From positions 1,123,001-1,187,000 of the forward strand of contig CP016093.1 of NCBI GenBank assembly GCA_001664005.1: DNA of 64,000 nucleotides, in the 5' to 3' direction. Position numbers and translations under genes: made by a program. This document shows positions 55,677-63,519 of the stretch, piece after piece. Origin of the DNA: Rhizobiales bacterium NRL2 (GTDB lineage: Bacteria; Pseudomonadota; Alphaproteobacteria; Minwuiales; Minwuiaceae). The notes under the pieces were generated by a model that saw only the letters and a program-made list of their open reading frames with translations, searched no databases and was not told the origin of the DNA. Position 1 is the stretch's first letter. The number at the start of each line of letters is the position of its first letter.

Positions 55677-57691
55677 TCACGGACTCCGATCGCTACAGCT
55701 ACCAGAAGAGCACGTATGAGCGGCCGACATTTCCCTATGTCTGCGGCCGTGCGTGCAGCTTCGGACAGCCCTGTCCGAACGGGCCGAACTTCGACGGTTC
55801 ATGCGGGGGCACGACGGAATGCACGCCGTTCCGCAACGGCGACCGCTGGGAGTGCCGGCGGTCGCCGTCCGCGGGCGGTCCCTGCGCCGACGGACCGCTG
55901 CCCGACGGCACATGCTGCATGCAGCATCCGCCCTGCACGCCCCAGCCGTCCCTGCGCCGGCGGCGTTTCCGGATCTCGACCCTGGTGGCGATCCTGGTGG
56001 TCGCCGCGATCTTCGCGGTGCTGCGGTTCGAGCCTTCCGCGTTCCAGGGCGACCAGGCCAATCTGTCCTCGCTGATGCCGGGCCCCTTGTCGCGGGCGCA
56101 TTCGAACTTCGCGCTGGAGGAAACGGGCTGCACCTCCTGCCATGAAGCGCACGGCAAGGGCGTGATGGCCTGGGCTGAGGCCTTCGTGACCCATCAGACC
56201 GTCGGCGAGAGCTGCACCGACTGCCACGCGTTCGGCGGGCCGGCCACCACCGCCCACAACGCGGTCTTCGACGGCGGGGGCGGTTTCGCGACCGATTCGC
56301 CGAGCGCGGAGACGCGCACCGACTGCGTGATGTGCCACACCGAGCACAAGGGCAAGGACGCGAACATCGCGCCGATGAAGGACGCCCAGTGCAACAGCTG
56401 TCACCAGAGCACCGTCAGTTCCTTCTCCCGGGATCATCCGGCTTTCGCCGCCGGTTTTCCGCATGACCGCCGCGGCGCCATCCAGTTCAATCACGTCAAT
56501 CACTTCAGCCAGCATTTTCCGAAGGAACTGGCCGAGGACAAGCAGCCGACCTGCGTGACCTGCCACGATGTTCAGCGTGCCGGGCTCGACGTGCCGCCGG
56601 GCAGCTTCGAGCAGAACTGCGCCAGCTGCCATCTGGAGGGCATCACCGACCGTTCGCTGCGTCTGATCACCCTGCCGTATCTCGAGGAAGACCCGTTCGA
56701 CATGGATCAGGTGGCGGAGGTCTGCGGGCCGACGCCGGATCAGGTCGCGTTCCTGAGGGCGCGCGCCGAGGGCGGCGACCCGGACGAAGTCGAATTCGAC
56801 GAGTTCTTCTACGAGGACTGGGGCGACTATCTCTCGCCGCCCATGGCGCTGATGCTGGGCGCGCCGCCGGACGACAACTACGAGTACCACGAGCCCGTCG
56901 GCGAGTTCTTCATGGCGCTGGCCGAATCGGGCCTCGAACCGATGGTCGAGCGGCTGGAGGCGGTGCCGGGCGACGCCCGTCCGGAACGTCTGCTGGCCGG
57001 CCTCGATGGCGAGCTCCTGCGCCGCGCGGCCTGCGCCTGGATGCAGAAGAGGGAGTACGAGGCGCCGAGTGAACTGACCGGCGGTGGTTGGCAGTCCGAA
57101 GGGGTGTCGGTCAGCTACCGCCCGACGGGCCACGCCGATCCGATCGCCCGGGCCTGGTTCGATTTCGCCGTGAACGCGCCGCGGGCAGCCGAAGCGGCGG
57201 GCGCTGACGAGATTGTGATCGAGCAGGCGGAACTGCTCCAGACCACACTTCTGGGCGATACTGGCCTGGGCAACTGCGCCAAGTGCCACGCTGTGACTGA
57301 GGTCACCGACAAATCAGGCGAAGGTGGAGAAGATGCGACTAAGCTGATGGTCGAATGGGGTTATCAACCAGTGGAAGATCGTCCCTACGTGCAATACGAC
57401 CACGGCCCCCATGTCAATCTGCTCGGTCCGGGAACGCTATGCGCCACATGTCACAAGTTGAATCCCGAAGCGAACTACGCCGCGTCGTTCAAGCATTTCG
57501 ATGCGACGGACTTCGCACCCGGATTCAAGCCGATCGGCAAGGAGACTTGCACCCAGTGTCATACCGAGGCAAAAGTCAGACAGGACTGTCAGCTTTGCCA
57601 CGAATACCATCTGGAGCCGGGTTTCATTCGGACGATGGGCTTTCAGCAGACAGCACAAGAACCCGAACGGCCCGGCCAGGACGGAGGTTGA
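55673..57691 (+). CDS. Decaheme c-type cytochrome with Cys-rich N-terminal domain
   Basis: A 672-residue protein. Residues 1-98 form a domain with ten cysteines (C24 to C88) built from two similar units (C-x2-G-P-x2-D-G-S/T-C), followed by RRRR and one membrane segment (101-117). The rest carries ten CXXCH motifs: CTSCH, CTDCH, CVMCH, CNSCH, CVTCH, CASCH, CAKCH, CATCH, CTQCH and CQLCH. The basic stretch before the anchor predicts a cytoplasmic cysteine-rich domain and a periplasmic decaheme domain. It is coupled to both neighbours and is probably the membrane-to-periplasm electron carrier. Confidence 0.88.
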   Translation: MITDSDRYSYQKSTYERPTFPYVCGRACSFGQPCPNGPNFDGSCGGTTECTPFRNGDRWECRRSPSAGGPCADGPLPDGTCCMQHPPCTPQPSLRRRRFRISTLVAILVVAAIFAVLRFEPSAFQGDQANLSSLMPGPLSRAHSNFALEETGCTSCHEAHGKGVMAWAEAFVTHQTVGESCTDCHAFGGPATTAHNAVFDGGGGFATDSPSAETRTDCVMCHTEHKGKDANIAPMKDAQCNSCHQSTVSSFSRDHPAFAAGFPHDRRGAIQFNHVNHFSQHFPKELAEDKQPTCVTCHDVQRAGLDVPPGSFEQNCASCHLEGITDRSLRLITLPYLEEDPFDMDQVAEVCGPTPDQVAFLRARAEGGDPDEVEFDEFFYEDWGDYLSPPMALMLGAPPDDNYEYHEPVGEFFMALAESGLEPMVERLEAVPGDARPERLLAGLDGELLRRAACAWMQKREYEAPSELTGGGWQSEGVSVSYRPTGHADPIARAWFDFAVNAPRAAEAAGADEIVIEQAELLQTTLLGDTGLGNCAKCHAVTEVTDKSGEGGEDATKLMVEWGYQPVEDRPYVQYDHGPHVNLLGPGTLCATCHKLNPEANYAASFKHFDATDFAPGFKPIGKETCTQCHTEAKVRQDCQLCHEYHLEPGFIRTMGFQQTAQEPERPGQDGG

Positions 57692-57693
57692 GG

Positions 57694-59481
57694 ATGATGA
57701 ACGCATCAGGACGACGGACGGAATTCCGCGCCCTGGTCGCACGCTTCGGCGGGCTGGCCATGGCAGCGCTTCTGGCCTTCGGGGTCTCCAGCGCGCAGGC
57801 GCAGAGCGACACCGAGGCGCAGAAGATTGGCGACGAGGCGCATACGGAACTGTTCAGCGAGGACATGTTCCCCAGCGCGTCCAAATGCGCCGCTTGTCAT
57901 GAGGAGATCTACAGGGAGTGGTCGTCTTCGAACCACGCCTACGCGTCGATCTCGCCCATGTTCCACAAGTTCGAGCAGGCGATCACGAACCTGACTCAGG
58001 GCACGATCGGCACCTTCTGCGTGCGCTGCCATCAGAGCGTCGGCACGACGCTGGGCGAATCGCGCGCCGCGCCGCTGTGGGAGCGGAGCCAGGTGGCGCG
58101 CGAGGGCATCACCTGCATCACCTGCCACCGCGTCAACAACACCTATTACAAGGTGAACGGCGAGCGGCGGATTGAGCCCGGCCGCATCTATGCGCCGGTC
58201 TACACCAACTCCGACGGCGAGACGCTCAAGAAGGTCATCAAGGACAAGAGCTTCTACCGCGTCGCCACCTCCGACGAGGAGCGCGGCAACCAGATCCACA
58301 CCGAGGTGGTCAAGTTCGAGCAGATCTCGAAGTCCGAGTTCTGCGCCAGCTGCCACCAGGTGGCCGTGAACCTGGGCATCAAGCTGGAGGTGGTCTGGGA
58401 CCAGTACCGCGACAGCCCGGCGCTGCGTGAGGGCATCACCTGTCAGGAATGCCACATGGGCAAGGTTCCGGGCAAAGCCGAAGGCTATGCCACGGGCCCC
58501 GCCGCCGTGGTGAACGGCGAGGAGATCAATCCGGACCGCCGCCGCAGCAATCACGCCTTCTACGGTCCGGGCTACCCGATCGCCCATCCGGGCATCTTCC
58601 CGCACAATCCGGTCGCCGAGAACTGGACCATCGAGGAATGGCTGCAGTTCGACTGGCGCGCCGGCTGGGGCACCGAGGAGTTCGAGGACAAGATCTACAA
58701 CGGCGAGATCGAGGTCGATTTCCCCGAGGTCTGGTCGTCCGAGGACGATCGTTTCGAAGCCCGCTACATCATCGAGGAAAACCTCGAAGGGCTGGAATAC
58801 AAGAAGGAGCTGCGCCGGGCGGTGATGGAGAACGGCAGCCATCTCGACGGCCCGTTCTTCGACGGCACCCCGCGTGCCGGTCAGGACTTCGAGTTCGCCT
58901 ACAAGGTCACCAACACGAACTCGGGTCACAACCTGCCTTCGGGCAGCCTGGGCGCCCAGCCGGAGATCTGGCTGAACGTCGCGCTGACCGATCCGGACGG
59001 CAACCGCATCTGGGAATCGGGTTATGTGGACAGTGCCGGCGACATGGCCGACCTTCATTCGGAGGACGTCCAGCAGGGCAAGATCGAGCATGACCGCCAG
59101 CTGTTCAATCTTCAGACCAAGTTCCTGACGACCAATCTGAAGGGAACGGATCGGGAGATGTTCCTGCCGGTCAACTTCGACGTCGATCAGCGGCCGTTCC
59201 TGCGGCAGCCGAACATCCCGACGACGGTGTTGAACCATCCCGCCTTCGTGCGGATGGAAGCCCGCTCGATCCCGCCGCTGTCGTCCCGCGACGCCGAGTA
59301 TTCGGTGCCGGGCGAACTGCTCACCAAGCCGGGCACCTACAAGCTCTCGGCCAGGATGCGCAGCCGCGCGGAACCCATCTACTTCATGCGCTTCGTCGGC
59401 GCGACGAAGGAGATGGAGCAGTCGATGAACCAGTGGATGCTGGACATGCATCCCTACACTGTGGAGATCGAGGTCCAGTAG
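57694..59481 (+). CDS. Pentaheme c-type cytochrome (c554-related)
   Basis: A 595-residue exported protein. The signal peptide (LAMAALLAFGVSSAQA) is followed by five CXXCH motifs, CAACH, CVRCH, CITCH, CASCH and CQECH, all before residue 260. A large C-terminal beta-rich domain (about residues 390-595; FAYKVTNTNSGHNLPSGSLG, TYKLSARMRSR) has no heme motifs, which suggests a substrate- or partner-binding role. The first ATG starts two bases after the decaheme stop. The following barrel gene may receive it as a plug or partner. Confidence 0.85.
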   Translation: MMNASGRRTEFRALVARFGGLAMAALLAFGVSSAQAQSDTEAQKIGDEAHTELFSEDMFPSASKCAACHEEIYREWSSSNHAYASISPMFHKFEQAITNLTQGTIGTFCVRCHQSVGTTLGESRAAPLWERSQVAREGITCITCHRVNNTYYKVNGERRIEPGRIYAPVYTNSDGETLKKVIKDKSFYRVATSDEERGNQIHTEVVKFEQISKSEFCASCHQVAVNLGIKLEVVWDQYRDSPALREGITCQECHMGKVPGKAEGYATGPAAVVNGEEINPDRRRSNHAFYGPGYPIAHPGIFPHNPVAENWTIEEWLQFDWRAGWGTEEFEDKIYNGEIEVDFPEVWSSEDDRFEARYIIEENLEGLEYKKELRRAVMENGSHLDGPFFDGTPRAGQDFEFAYKVTNTNSGHNLPSGSLGAQPEIWLNVALTDPDGNRIWESGYVDSAGDMADLHSEDVQQGKIEHDRQLFNLQTKFLTTNLKGTDREMFLPVNFDVDQRPFLRQPNIPTTVLNHPAFVRMEARSIPPLSSRDAEYSVPGELLTKPGTYKLSARMRSRAEPIYFMRFVGATKEMEQSMNQWMLDMHPYTVEIEVQ

Positions 59482-59494
59482 CCGATAAAACCGG

Positions 59495-59523
59495 CCGGCC
59501 GCCGCCGACAACGCGGCGGCCGG
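59495..59523. terminator. Hairpin between pentaheme and barrel genes
   Basis: Perfect 11-bp stem with 7-base loop (CCGGCCGCCGC / GCGGCGGCCGG), 14 bp after the pentaheme stop, with TTGTTT a little beyond. It may attenuate rather than end transcription, because the barrel gene follows on the same strand. Confidence 0.5.
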
Positions 59524-59577
59524 TCAGGACCTTGTTTCGATTTAGGGCCGGAGGGTGGGCCCGAGGGGGTTGGGAAG

Positions 59578-61086
59578 ATGAATCGAGTGCGTCTTGGCAG
59601 GAAACTCGTCGCCGGCGCGACCGCCGCCGCGGCGATACTGGTTTACGCCGCCGGCGGATCGTGGGCGGCGGAAGACTACAATCCGGAAATGTCCGCGGGC
59701 GCCAAGCGCGTGCCGCTGGAGGAGGGGGCCTTCAAGGCCGATCCGAACTACGAGGACACCGAATACGACATCGAAGCGCAGCTGGCGATCTACGGCGGCA
59801 AGTCTGAGGTCGAGGCGCCGAGGCCGCTCTTCGAACTCGGTCAGCCCCAGTACGTCTCCGGCCAGCTCGACGAGCCGAGCTACGTCTTCGGCAAGCTCAA
59901 TCCGACGCAGTTCGCCGTCCAGGCCTTCGGTGATATCCGGACCGCCATCGCCTTCAATGACAACGGCAATGCGGAAGTCGGCCAGATTGCCACGCGTCTG
60001 AACCTCGACATCGATTTCAAGATCACCTCGACGGAGCGGATTCACACGTTCCTGCGCCCGCTCGACAACGGCGGTCAGTTCACCCGCTGCGAGTTCTTTG
60101 GCGGCAACAGCGCCGACAAGTGCGACCTGCAGACGGACCTGAATCTGGAGACCCTGTTCTTCGAGGGCGACGCGGGCGCCATCGCGGCGGGCTTCACGGG
60201 CCGCTACTATGACGGCGACTATCCGTTCTCCTTCGGCCTGGTGCCGCTGTTCTACCAGAACGGCATCTGGATGGACGACCAGATCCTGGGCATCGCCTAT
60301 GCGATCCCGGCGCTGAACTCGCCGGAGCTCGACATCTCCAACATGGACATCTCGTTCTTCGCGGGCTTCGACGACGTCGAGAACAACGGCATCGTCAACG
60401 GCGCGGGCGTGCGCAACGAGCACAATTCCAACGTCTACGGCACCAACATCTTCATCGAGGCGCTGGAAGGTTATTTCGAAGGCGGTCTGGGCTTCATCGA
60501 CGTCGACGACGACAAGCTGGGCGATCAGGACCTGCTCAGCATCGGCCTGTCATGGTCGACCCGCTATGAGAACATCCTGTCCTACTCGGTCCGGGGCTAT
60601 TACAGCCACCAGAACCGCGATGACGGTCAGCCGACGCTCGGTCAGGGCGCGGCCCTGCTGTTCGAAACCAGCTGGATGACGAGCAAGCCCTATACCCTGA
60701 TCCCCTACGCCAACTTCTTCGTCGGCTTCAAACGGCCGCAGGCGCTGGCCAATGCAGAAGGCCTGCTGATCAACACCGGCATCAACTTCGAGACCGACGG
60801 CCTGACCGGTTTCCCGTTCCTCGACGACACCGCGGCCGGCACCTACGGCGGCGCCATCGGCGTGCAGTATCTGTTCAATCTGGACCAGCAACTCGTGCTC
60901 GAGGCGGCGACCGTCCAGGAGCACGCCGACAACACGAACATCAACGGCGACCAGTACGCGCTCGGCGTGCGCTGGCAGCTCCCGGTCACGAAGGCATGGA
61001 TTCTGCGGGCCGACGCGATGTACGGTATCCGCCAGAATGACGATGACGTCAGCGGCATCCGCTTCGAGGTGCGCCGCAAGTTCTGA
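59578..61086 (+). CDS. Outer-membrane beta-barrel of the multiheme cluster
   Basis: A 502-residue protein with a signal peptide (VAGATAAAAILVYAAGGSWA) and a series of alternating amphipathic strands, such as AYAIPALNSPELDISNMDISFFAGFDD, YSVRGYYSHQ and YALGVRWQLP. It ends VSGIRFEVRRKF, with the C-terminal Phe of outer-membrane proteins. No CXXCH is present. Length and context fit a porin that would sheathe or accompany a cytochrome, as MtrB does for MtrA, but I see no MtrB signature such as the CXXC. It stands between cytochromes and a reductase. Confidence 0.78.
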   Translation: MNRVRLGRKLVAGATAAAAILVYAAGGSWAAEDYNPEMSAGAKRVPLEEGAFKADPNYEDTEYDIEAQLAIYGGKSEVEAPRPLFELGQPQYVSGQLDEPSYVFGKLNPTQFAVQAFGDIRTAIAFNDNGNAEVGQIATRLNLDIDFKITSTERIHTFLRPLDNGGQFTRCEFFGGNSADKCDLQTDLNLETLFFEGDAGAIAAGFTGRYYDGDYPFSFGLVPLFYQNGIWMDDQILGIAYAIPALNSPELDISNMDISFFAGFDDVENNGIVNGAGVRNEHNSNVYGTNIFIEALEGYFEGGLGFIDVDDDKLGDQDLLSIGLSWSTRYENILSYSVRGYYSHQNRDDGQPTLGQGAALLFETSWMTSKPYTLIPYANFFVGFKRPQALANAEGLLINTGINFETDGLTGFPFLDDTAAGTYGGAIGVQYLFNLDQQLVLEAATVQEHADNTNINGDQYALGVRWQLPVTKAWILRADAMYGIRQNDDDVSGIRFEVRRKF

Positions 61087-61097
61087 CGGTCCGACAA

Positions 61098-61119
61098 GGC
61101 GGGGCCCATGGGCCCCGCC
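61098..61119. terminator. Perfect hairpin after the barrel gene
   Basis: GGCGGGGCCC-AT-GGGCCCCGCC, a perfect 10-2-10 palindrome, 12 bp after the barrel stop. It has no T run. It may stabilise the 3' end or reduce transcription into the reductase gene. Confidence 0.5.
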
Positions 61120-61169
61120 GGTCCGGGCGGGGGGATCCGCCGCCGTCTTACAGGGAGGGATAGGGCAGG

Positions 61170-62453
61170 ATGGAACTGGGAGCCGTGAACTACGTCGCGA
61201 TAGCCGTGCTGGCCCTGCTAGGCCTGTACGTCATGTCCCTGATCTACAACAACTTCCGTGCCGCCGGCGTCACCGACCGGGGCATCCAGGCCGAGATCGC
61301 CTATCTGCGCGAGCGGGTGGACCGCATCAAGGCGGCGCGTGAATTCGACAAGCAGAAGAACGAGCTGTCCTGGAACGGCGTGCGCAAGTTCCGCGTCGAG
61401 CGCAAGAACCCGGAGAACAAGGACATCTGTTCCTTCTACCTCCGCCCGCACGACGAACGGCCGCTGCCGCCCTTCGAACCCGGACAGTATCTGACCTTCA
61501 AGCTCAACCTGCCGTCGGGCAAGAAGGTGACGACCCGCTGCTACTCGCTCTCCGACAGCCCGAGGAGCGAGTACTACCGGGTGTCGATCAAGCGTAACCC
61601 GCCGCCCAAGGATCCGGCCAAGGCCGATGTGGGCAAGTCGTCGTCCAACTACTTCCACGACCTCGTCAACGAGGGTGACATCCTCGACGTCCAGGCGCCC
61701 AACGGCGACTTCTTCCTCGACATGCACCGCCAGACCCCGGTCGTGCTGATCGGCGGCGGCATCGGGATCACGCCGGTGCTTTCGATGCTGAACGCGATCG
61801 TGGAATCGGGTTCGAAGCGGGAGACCTGGTTCTTCCTCGGCGTCCGCAACAGTGTGGAGCATGTCTTCCGCGAGCATCTGGAGCGGCTGGACCGGGAGAA
61901 CGAGAACGTCCATGTGCGTATCGTCTACTCCAAGCCCGATGACAACGACGAGCAGGGCAAGGACTACCACCTGGAGGGCCGGGTCGGCGCTGACCTGTTC
62001 CGTGAGGTTCTGCCGTCCAACAACTACGACTACTACTTCTGCGGCCCGCCGCCGATGATGGAGAGCCTGTTCCACGGGCTGCGCGAATGGGACGTGCCGG
62101 AATCGCGCATCCACTTCGAGGCCTTCGGTCCCGCAACGGTGAAGTCGAAGAAGACCGCGGACACCGAGGACGGGGCCGCCGCGCCGGTGTCCGGCTCCGG
62201 CTTCAAGCTCAAGTTCACCCGTTCCGAGAAGGAACTGGTGTGGGACGGGTCGGCCGACACCATCCTGGAGTTCGCCGAGGCCAATGACATCGACATGGAT
62301 TCGGGCTGCCGCGCCGGCGCCTGCGGCACCTGCATCACTGCGGTGCTGGCCGGCGAGGTGAACTACGCCACCGAACCGAGCGCCGATGTCGACAAGGGCT
62401 CCTGCCTGACCTGCATCTCGGTGCCGAAGACGGACATGGAACTGGACGCCTGA
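61170..62453 (+). CDS. Membrane-anchored flavin/[2Fe-2S] reductase (FNR-type)
   Basis: A 427-residue protein. One N-terminal membrane anchor (residues 8-26) and a short coiled region are followed by an FNR module: FEPGQYLTFKLNLPSGKKVTTRCYSLSDSP (FAD), VVLIGGGIGITPVLSMLNAI (NAD(P)H) and YYFCGPPPMMESL. The C-terminal ferredoxin domain has CRAGACGTCITAVLAGEVNY and CLTCI, giving four cluster cysteines. It would move electrons between NAD(P)H and the other proteins of the cluster. It is the last gene of the block, and a strong terminator follows. Confidence 0.88.
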   Translation: MELGAVNYVAIAVLALLGLYVMSLIYNNFRAAGVTDRGIQAEIAYLRERVDRIKAAREFDKQKNELSWNGVRKFRVERKNPENKDICSFYLRPHDERPLPPFEPGQYLTFKLNLPSGKKVTTRCYSLSDSPRSEYYRVSIKRNPPPKDPAKADVGKSSSNYFHDLVNEGDILDVQAPNGDFFLDMHRQTPVVLIGGGIGITPVLSMLNAIVESGSKRETWFFLGVRNSVEHVFREHLERLDRENENVHVRIVYSKPDDNDEQGKDYHLEGRVGADLFREVLPSNNYDYYFCGPPPMMESLFHGLREWDVPESRIHFEAFGPATVKSKKTADTEDGAAAPVSGSGFKLKFTRSEKELVWDGSADTILEFAEANDIDMDSGCRAGACGTCITAVLAGEVNYATEPSADVDKGSCLTCISVPKTDMELDA

Positions 62454-62480
62454 TTGGCGCCACATTTCCGCGTCATTGAG

Positions 62481-62510
62481 CGCGCCGGTCCTCGGGGCCG
62501 GCGCGTTTTT
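62481..62510 (+). terminator. Rho-independent terminator of the electron-transfer cluster
   Basis: CGCGCCGG / CCGGCGCG stem with a nine-base loop, followed directly by TTTTT. It lies 27 bp after the reductase stop and marks the end of the 52-62.5 kb cluster. Confidence 0.92.
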
Positions 62511-62530
62511 CATTGAGACATGGCGGATCG

Positions 62531-63112
62531 TTGAGCGACGAACTGGAGATCTTGCTGGCGGAAATCCGGGCCTGCCGGAAATGCGCCGACCTGCCGGCCG
62601 GGCCGCGGCCGGTGCTGCGCGCGGCGCCGTGCGCGCGCATCCTGCTCGCCGGTCAGGCGCCGGGCATACGGGTGCACGAAACCGGCATCCCCTGGAACGA
62701 TCCTTCGGGGGACCGGCTGCGGCAATGGCTCGGCGTCGAACGTGACGTCTTCTACGATCCGGCGCGCATTGCCATCGTGCCCATGGGCTTCTGCTATCCC
62801 GGCACCGGGCGGTCCGGGGATCTGCCGCCCCGGCCCGAATGTCGGACCACCTGGCATTCGCGGCTGGTGCCGATGCTGGGCGAGGTGGAGCTGACCATCT
62901 GCATCGGCCAGTACGCGCAGGCCTGGTACCTGGGTGACCGACGCTGCGCGACGCTGACCGAAACCGTCGGTGCGTGGCGGGATTACGCGCCCGGGCTCCT
63001 GCCTCTGCCGCACCCGTCCGGGCGCAACAATGGCTGGCTGAAACGCAATCCATGGTTCGAGGACGATGTACTGCCCCATCTTCGGGCGCGTGTCGCCGCA
63101 TTGCTTCAGTGA
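62531..63112 (+). CDS. Uracil-DNA glycosylase family protein
   Basis: 193 residues from a TTG at 62531 (SDELEILLAEIRACRKCADLP). The glycosylase superfamily pattern is visible: ARILLAGQAPGIRVHETGIPWND (motif A) and LPLPHPSGRNNGWLKRNPWF (motif B with HPS). Only two cysteines (C15, C18) resemble the Fe-S site of families 4 and 5, so a cluster is doubtful. No ATG lies nearby; an earlier TTG is at 62513. Its 3' end overlaps the convergent gene by 7 bp. Confidence 0.8.
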   Translation: MSDELEILLAEIRACRKCADLPAGPRPVLRAAPCARILLAGQAPGIRVHETGIPWNDPSGDRLRQWLGVERDVFYDPARIAIVPMGFCYPGTGRSGDLPPRPECRTTWHSRLVPMLGEVELTICIGQYAQAWYLGDRRCATLTETVGAWRDYAPGLLPLPHPSGRNNGWLKRNPWFEDDVLPHLRARVAALLQ

Positions 63113-63519
63113 ACGGCGCCCGACGGCCCCCGCCCGGGTTCGCGCCGGTCCTCGGCCAGCACCGGACCGGCCTGGTGGAGCACCATGCGCCAGGCCTCGC
63201 CATCCCATTCGAAGGCGTTGGTCGCGGCCAGGCGGTTGTTGCCGATGGCTTCGGTGCAGGTGACCAGTCCGGCCTGTCCCAGCGGCACGGCGCGCGCGTC
63301 CGCGGTTCTGACCGGCGGGGGGTTCTCCAGGATCGCGAACCAGCTCGCCAGTACCGGGCTGCGCCCCGTGAGCCGTTCATGGCCCGGGTGGATGCAGACC
63401 AGGTCGTCGTGGTCGGCCCACAATTCGGTCATGGCCTGCAGGTCGCCATCGGCGAAGGCGCGGTAGAACGCGGCGTTCGCCTCGATCAGGCCTTTGCCCC
63501 TAATATCGTCCCATGACAT
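63106..63519 (-). CDS. SnoaL/DUF4440-like protein
   Basis: A 137-residue NTF2-fold protein: an IEANAAFYRAFADGDLQAMTELWADHDDLVCIHPGH opening, then TGRSPVLASWFAILENPP, NRLAATNAFEWDGEAWRMVLHQAGPVL. This fold covers ketosteroid-isomerase-like enzymes and binding proteins; no catalytic residues can be assigned. The start (MSWDDIRGKG) overlaps the start of the divergent hydrolase gene by seven bases, which is unusual and may mean one start is misplaced. Confidence 0.78.
   Translation of the reverse strand: MSWDDIRGKGLIEANAAFYRAFADGDLQAMTELWADHDDLVCIHPGHERLTGRSPVLASWFAILENPPPVRTADARAVPLGQAGLVTCTEAIGNNRLAATNAFEWDGEAWRMVLHQAGPVLAEDRREPGRGPSGAVH

Noticed and set aside
62513-62530. Earlier TTG start for the uracil-DNA-glycosylase-like gene
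   Set aside because: It begins within three bases of the terminator T-run and adds six residues (LRHGGS) without family similarity; the TTG at 62531 is preferred.
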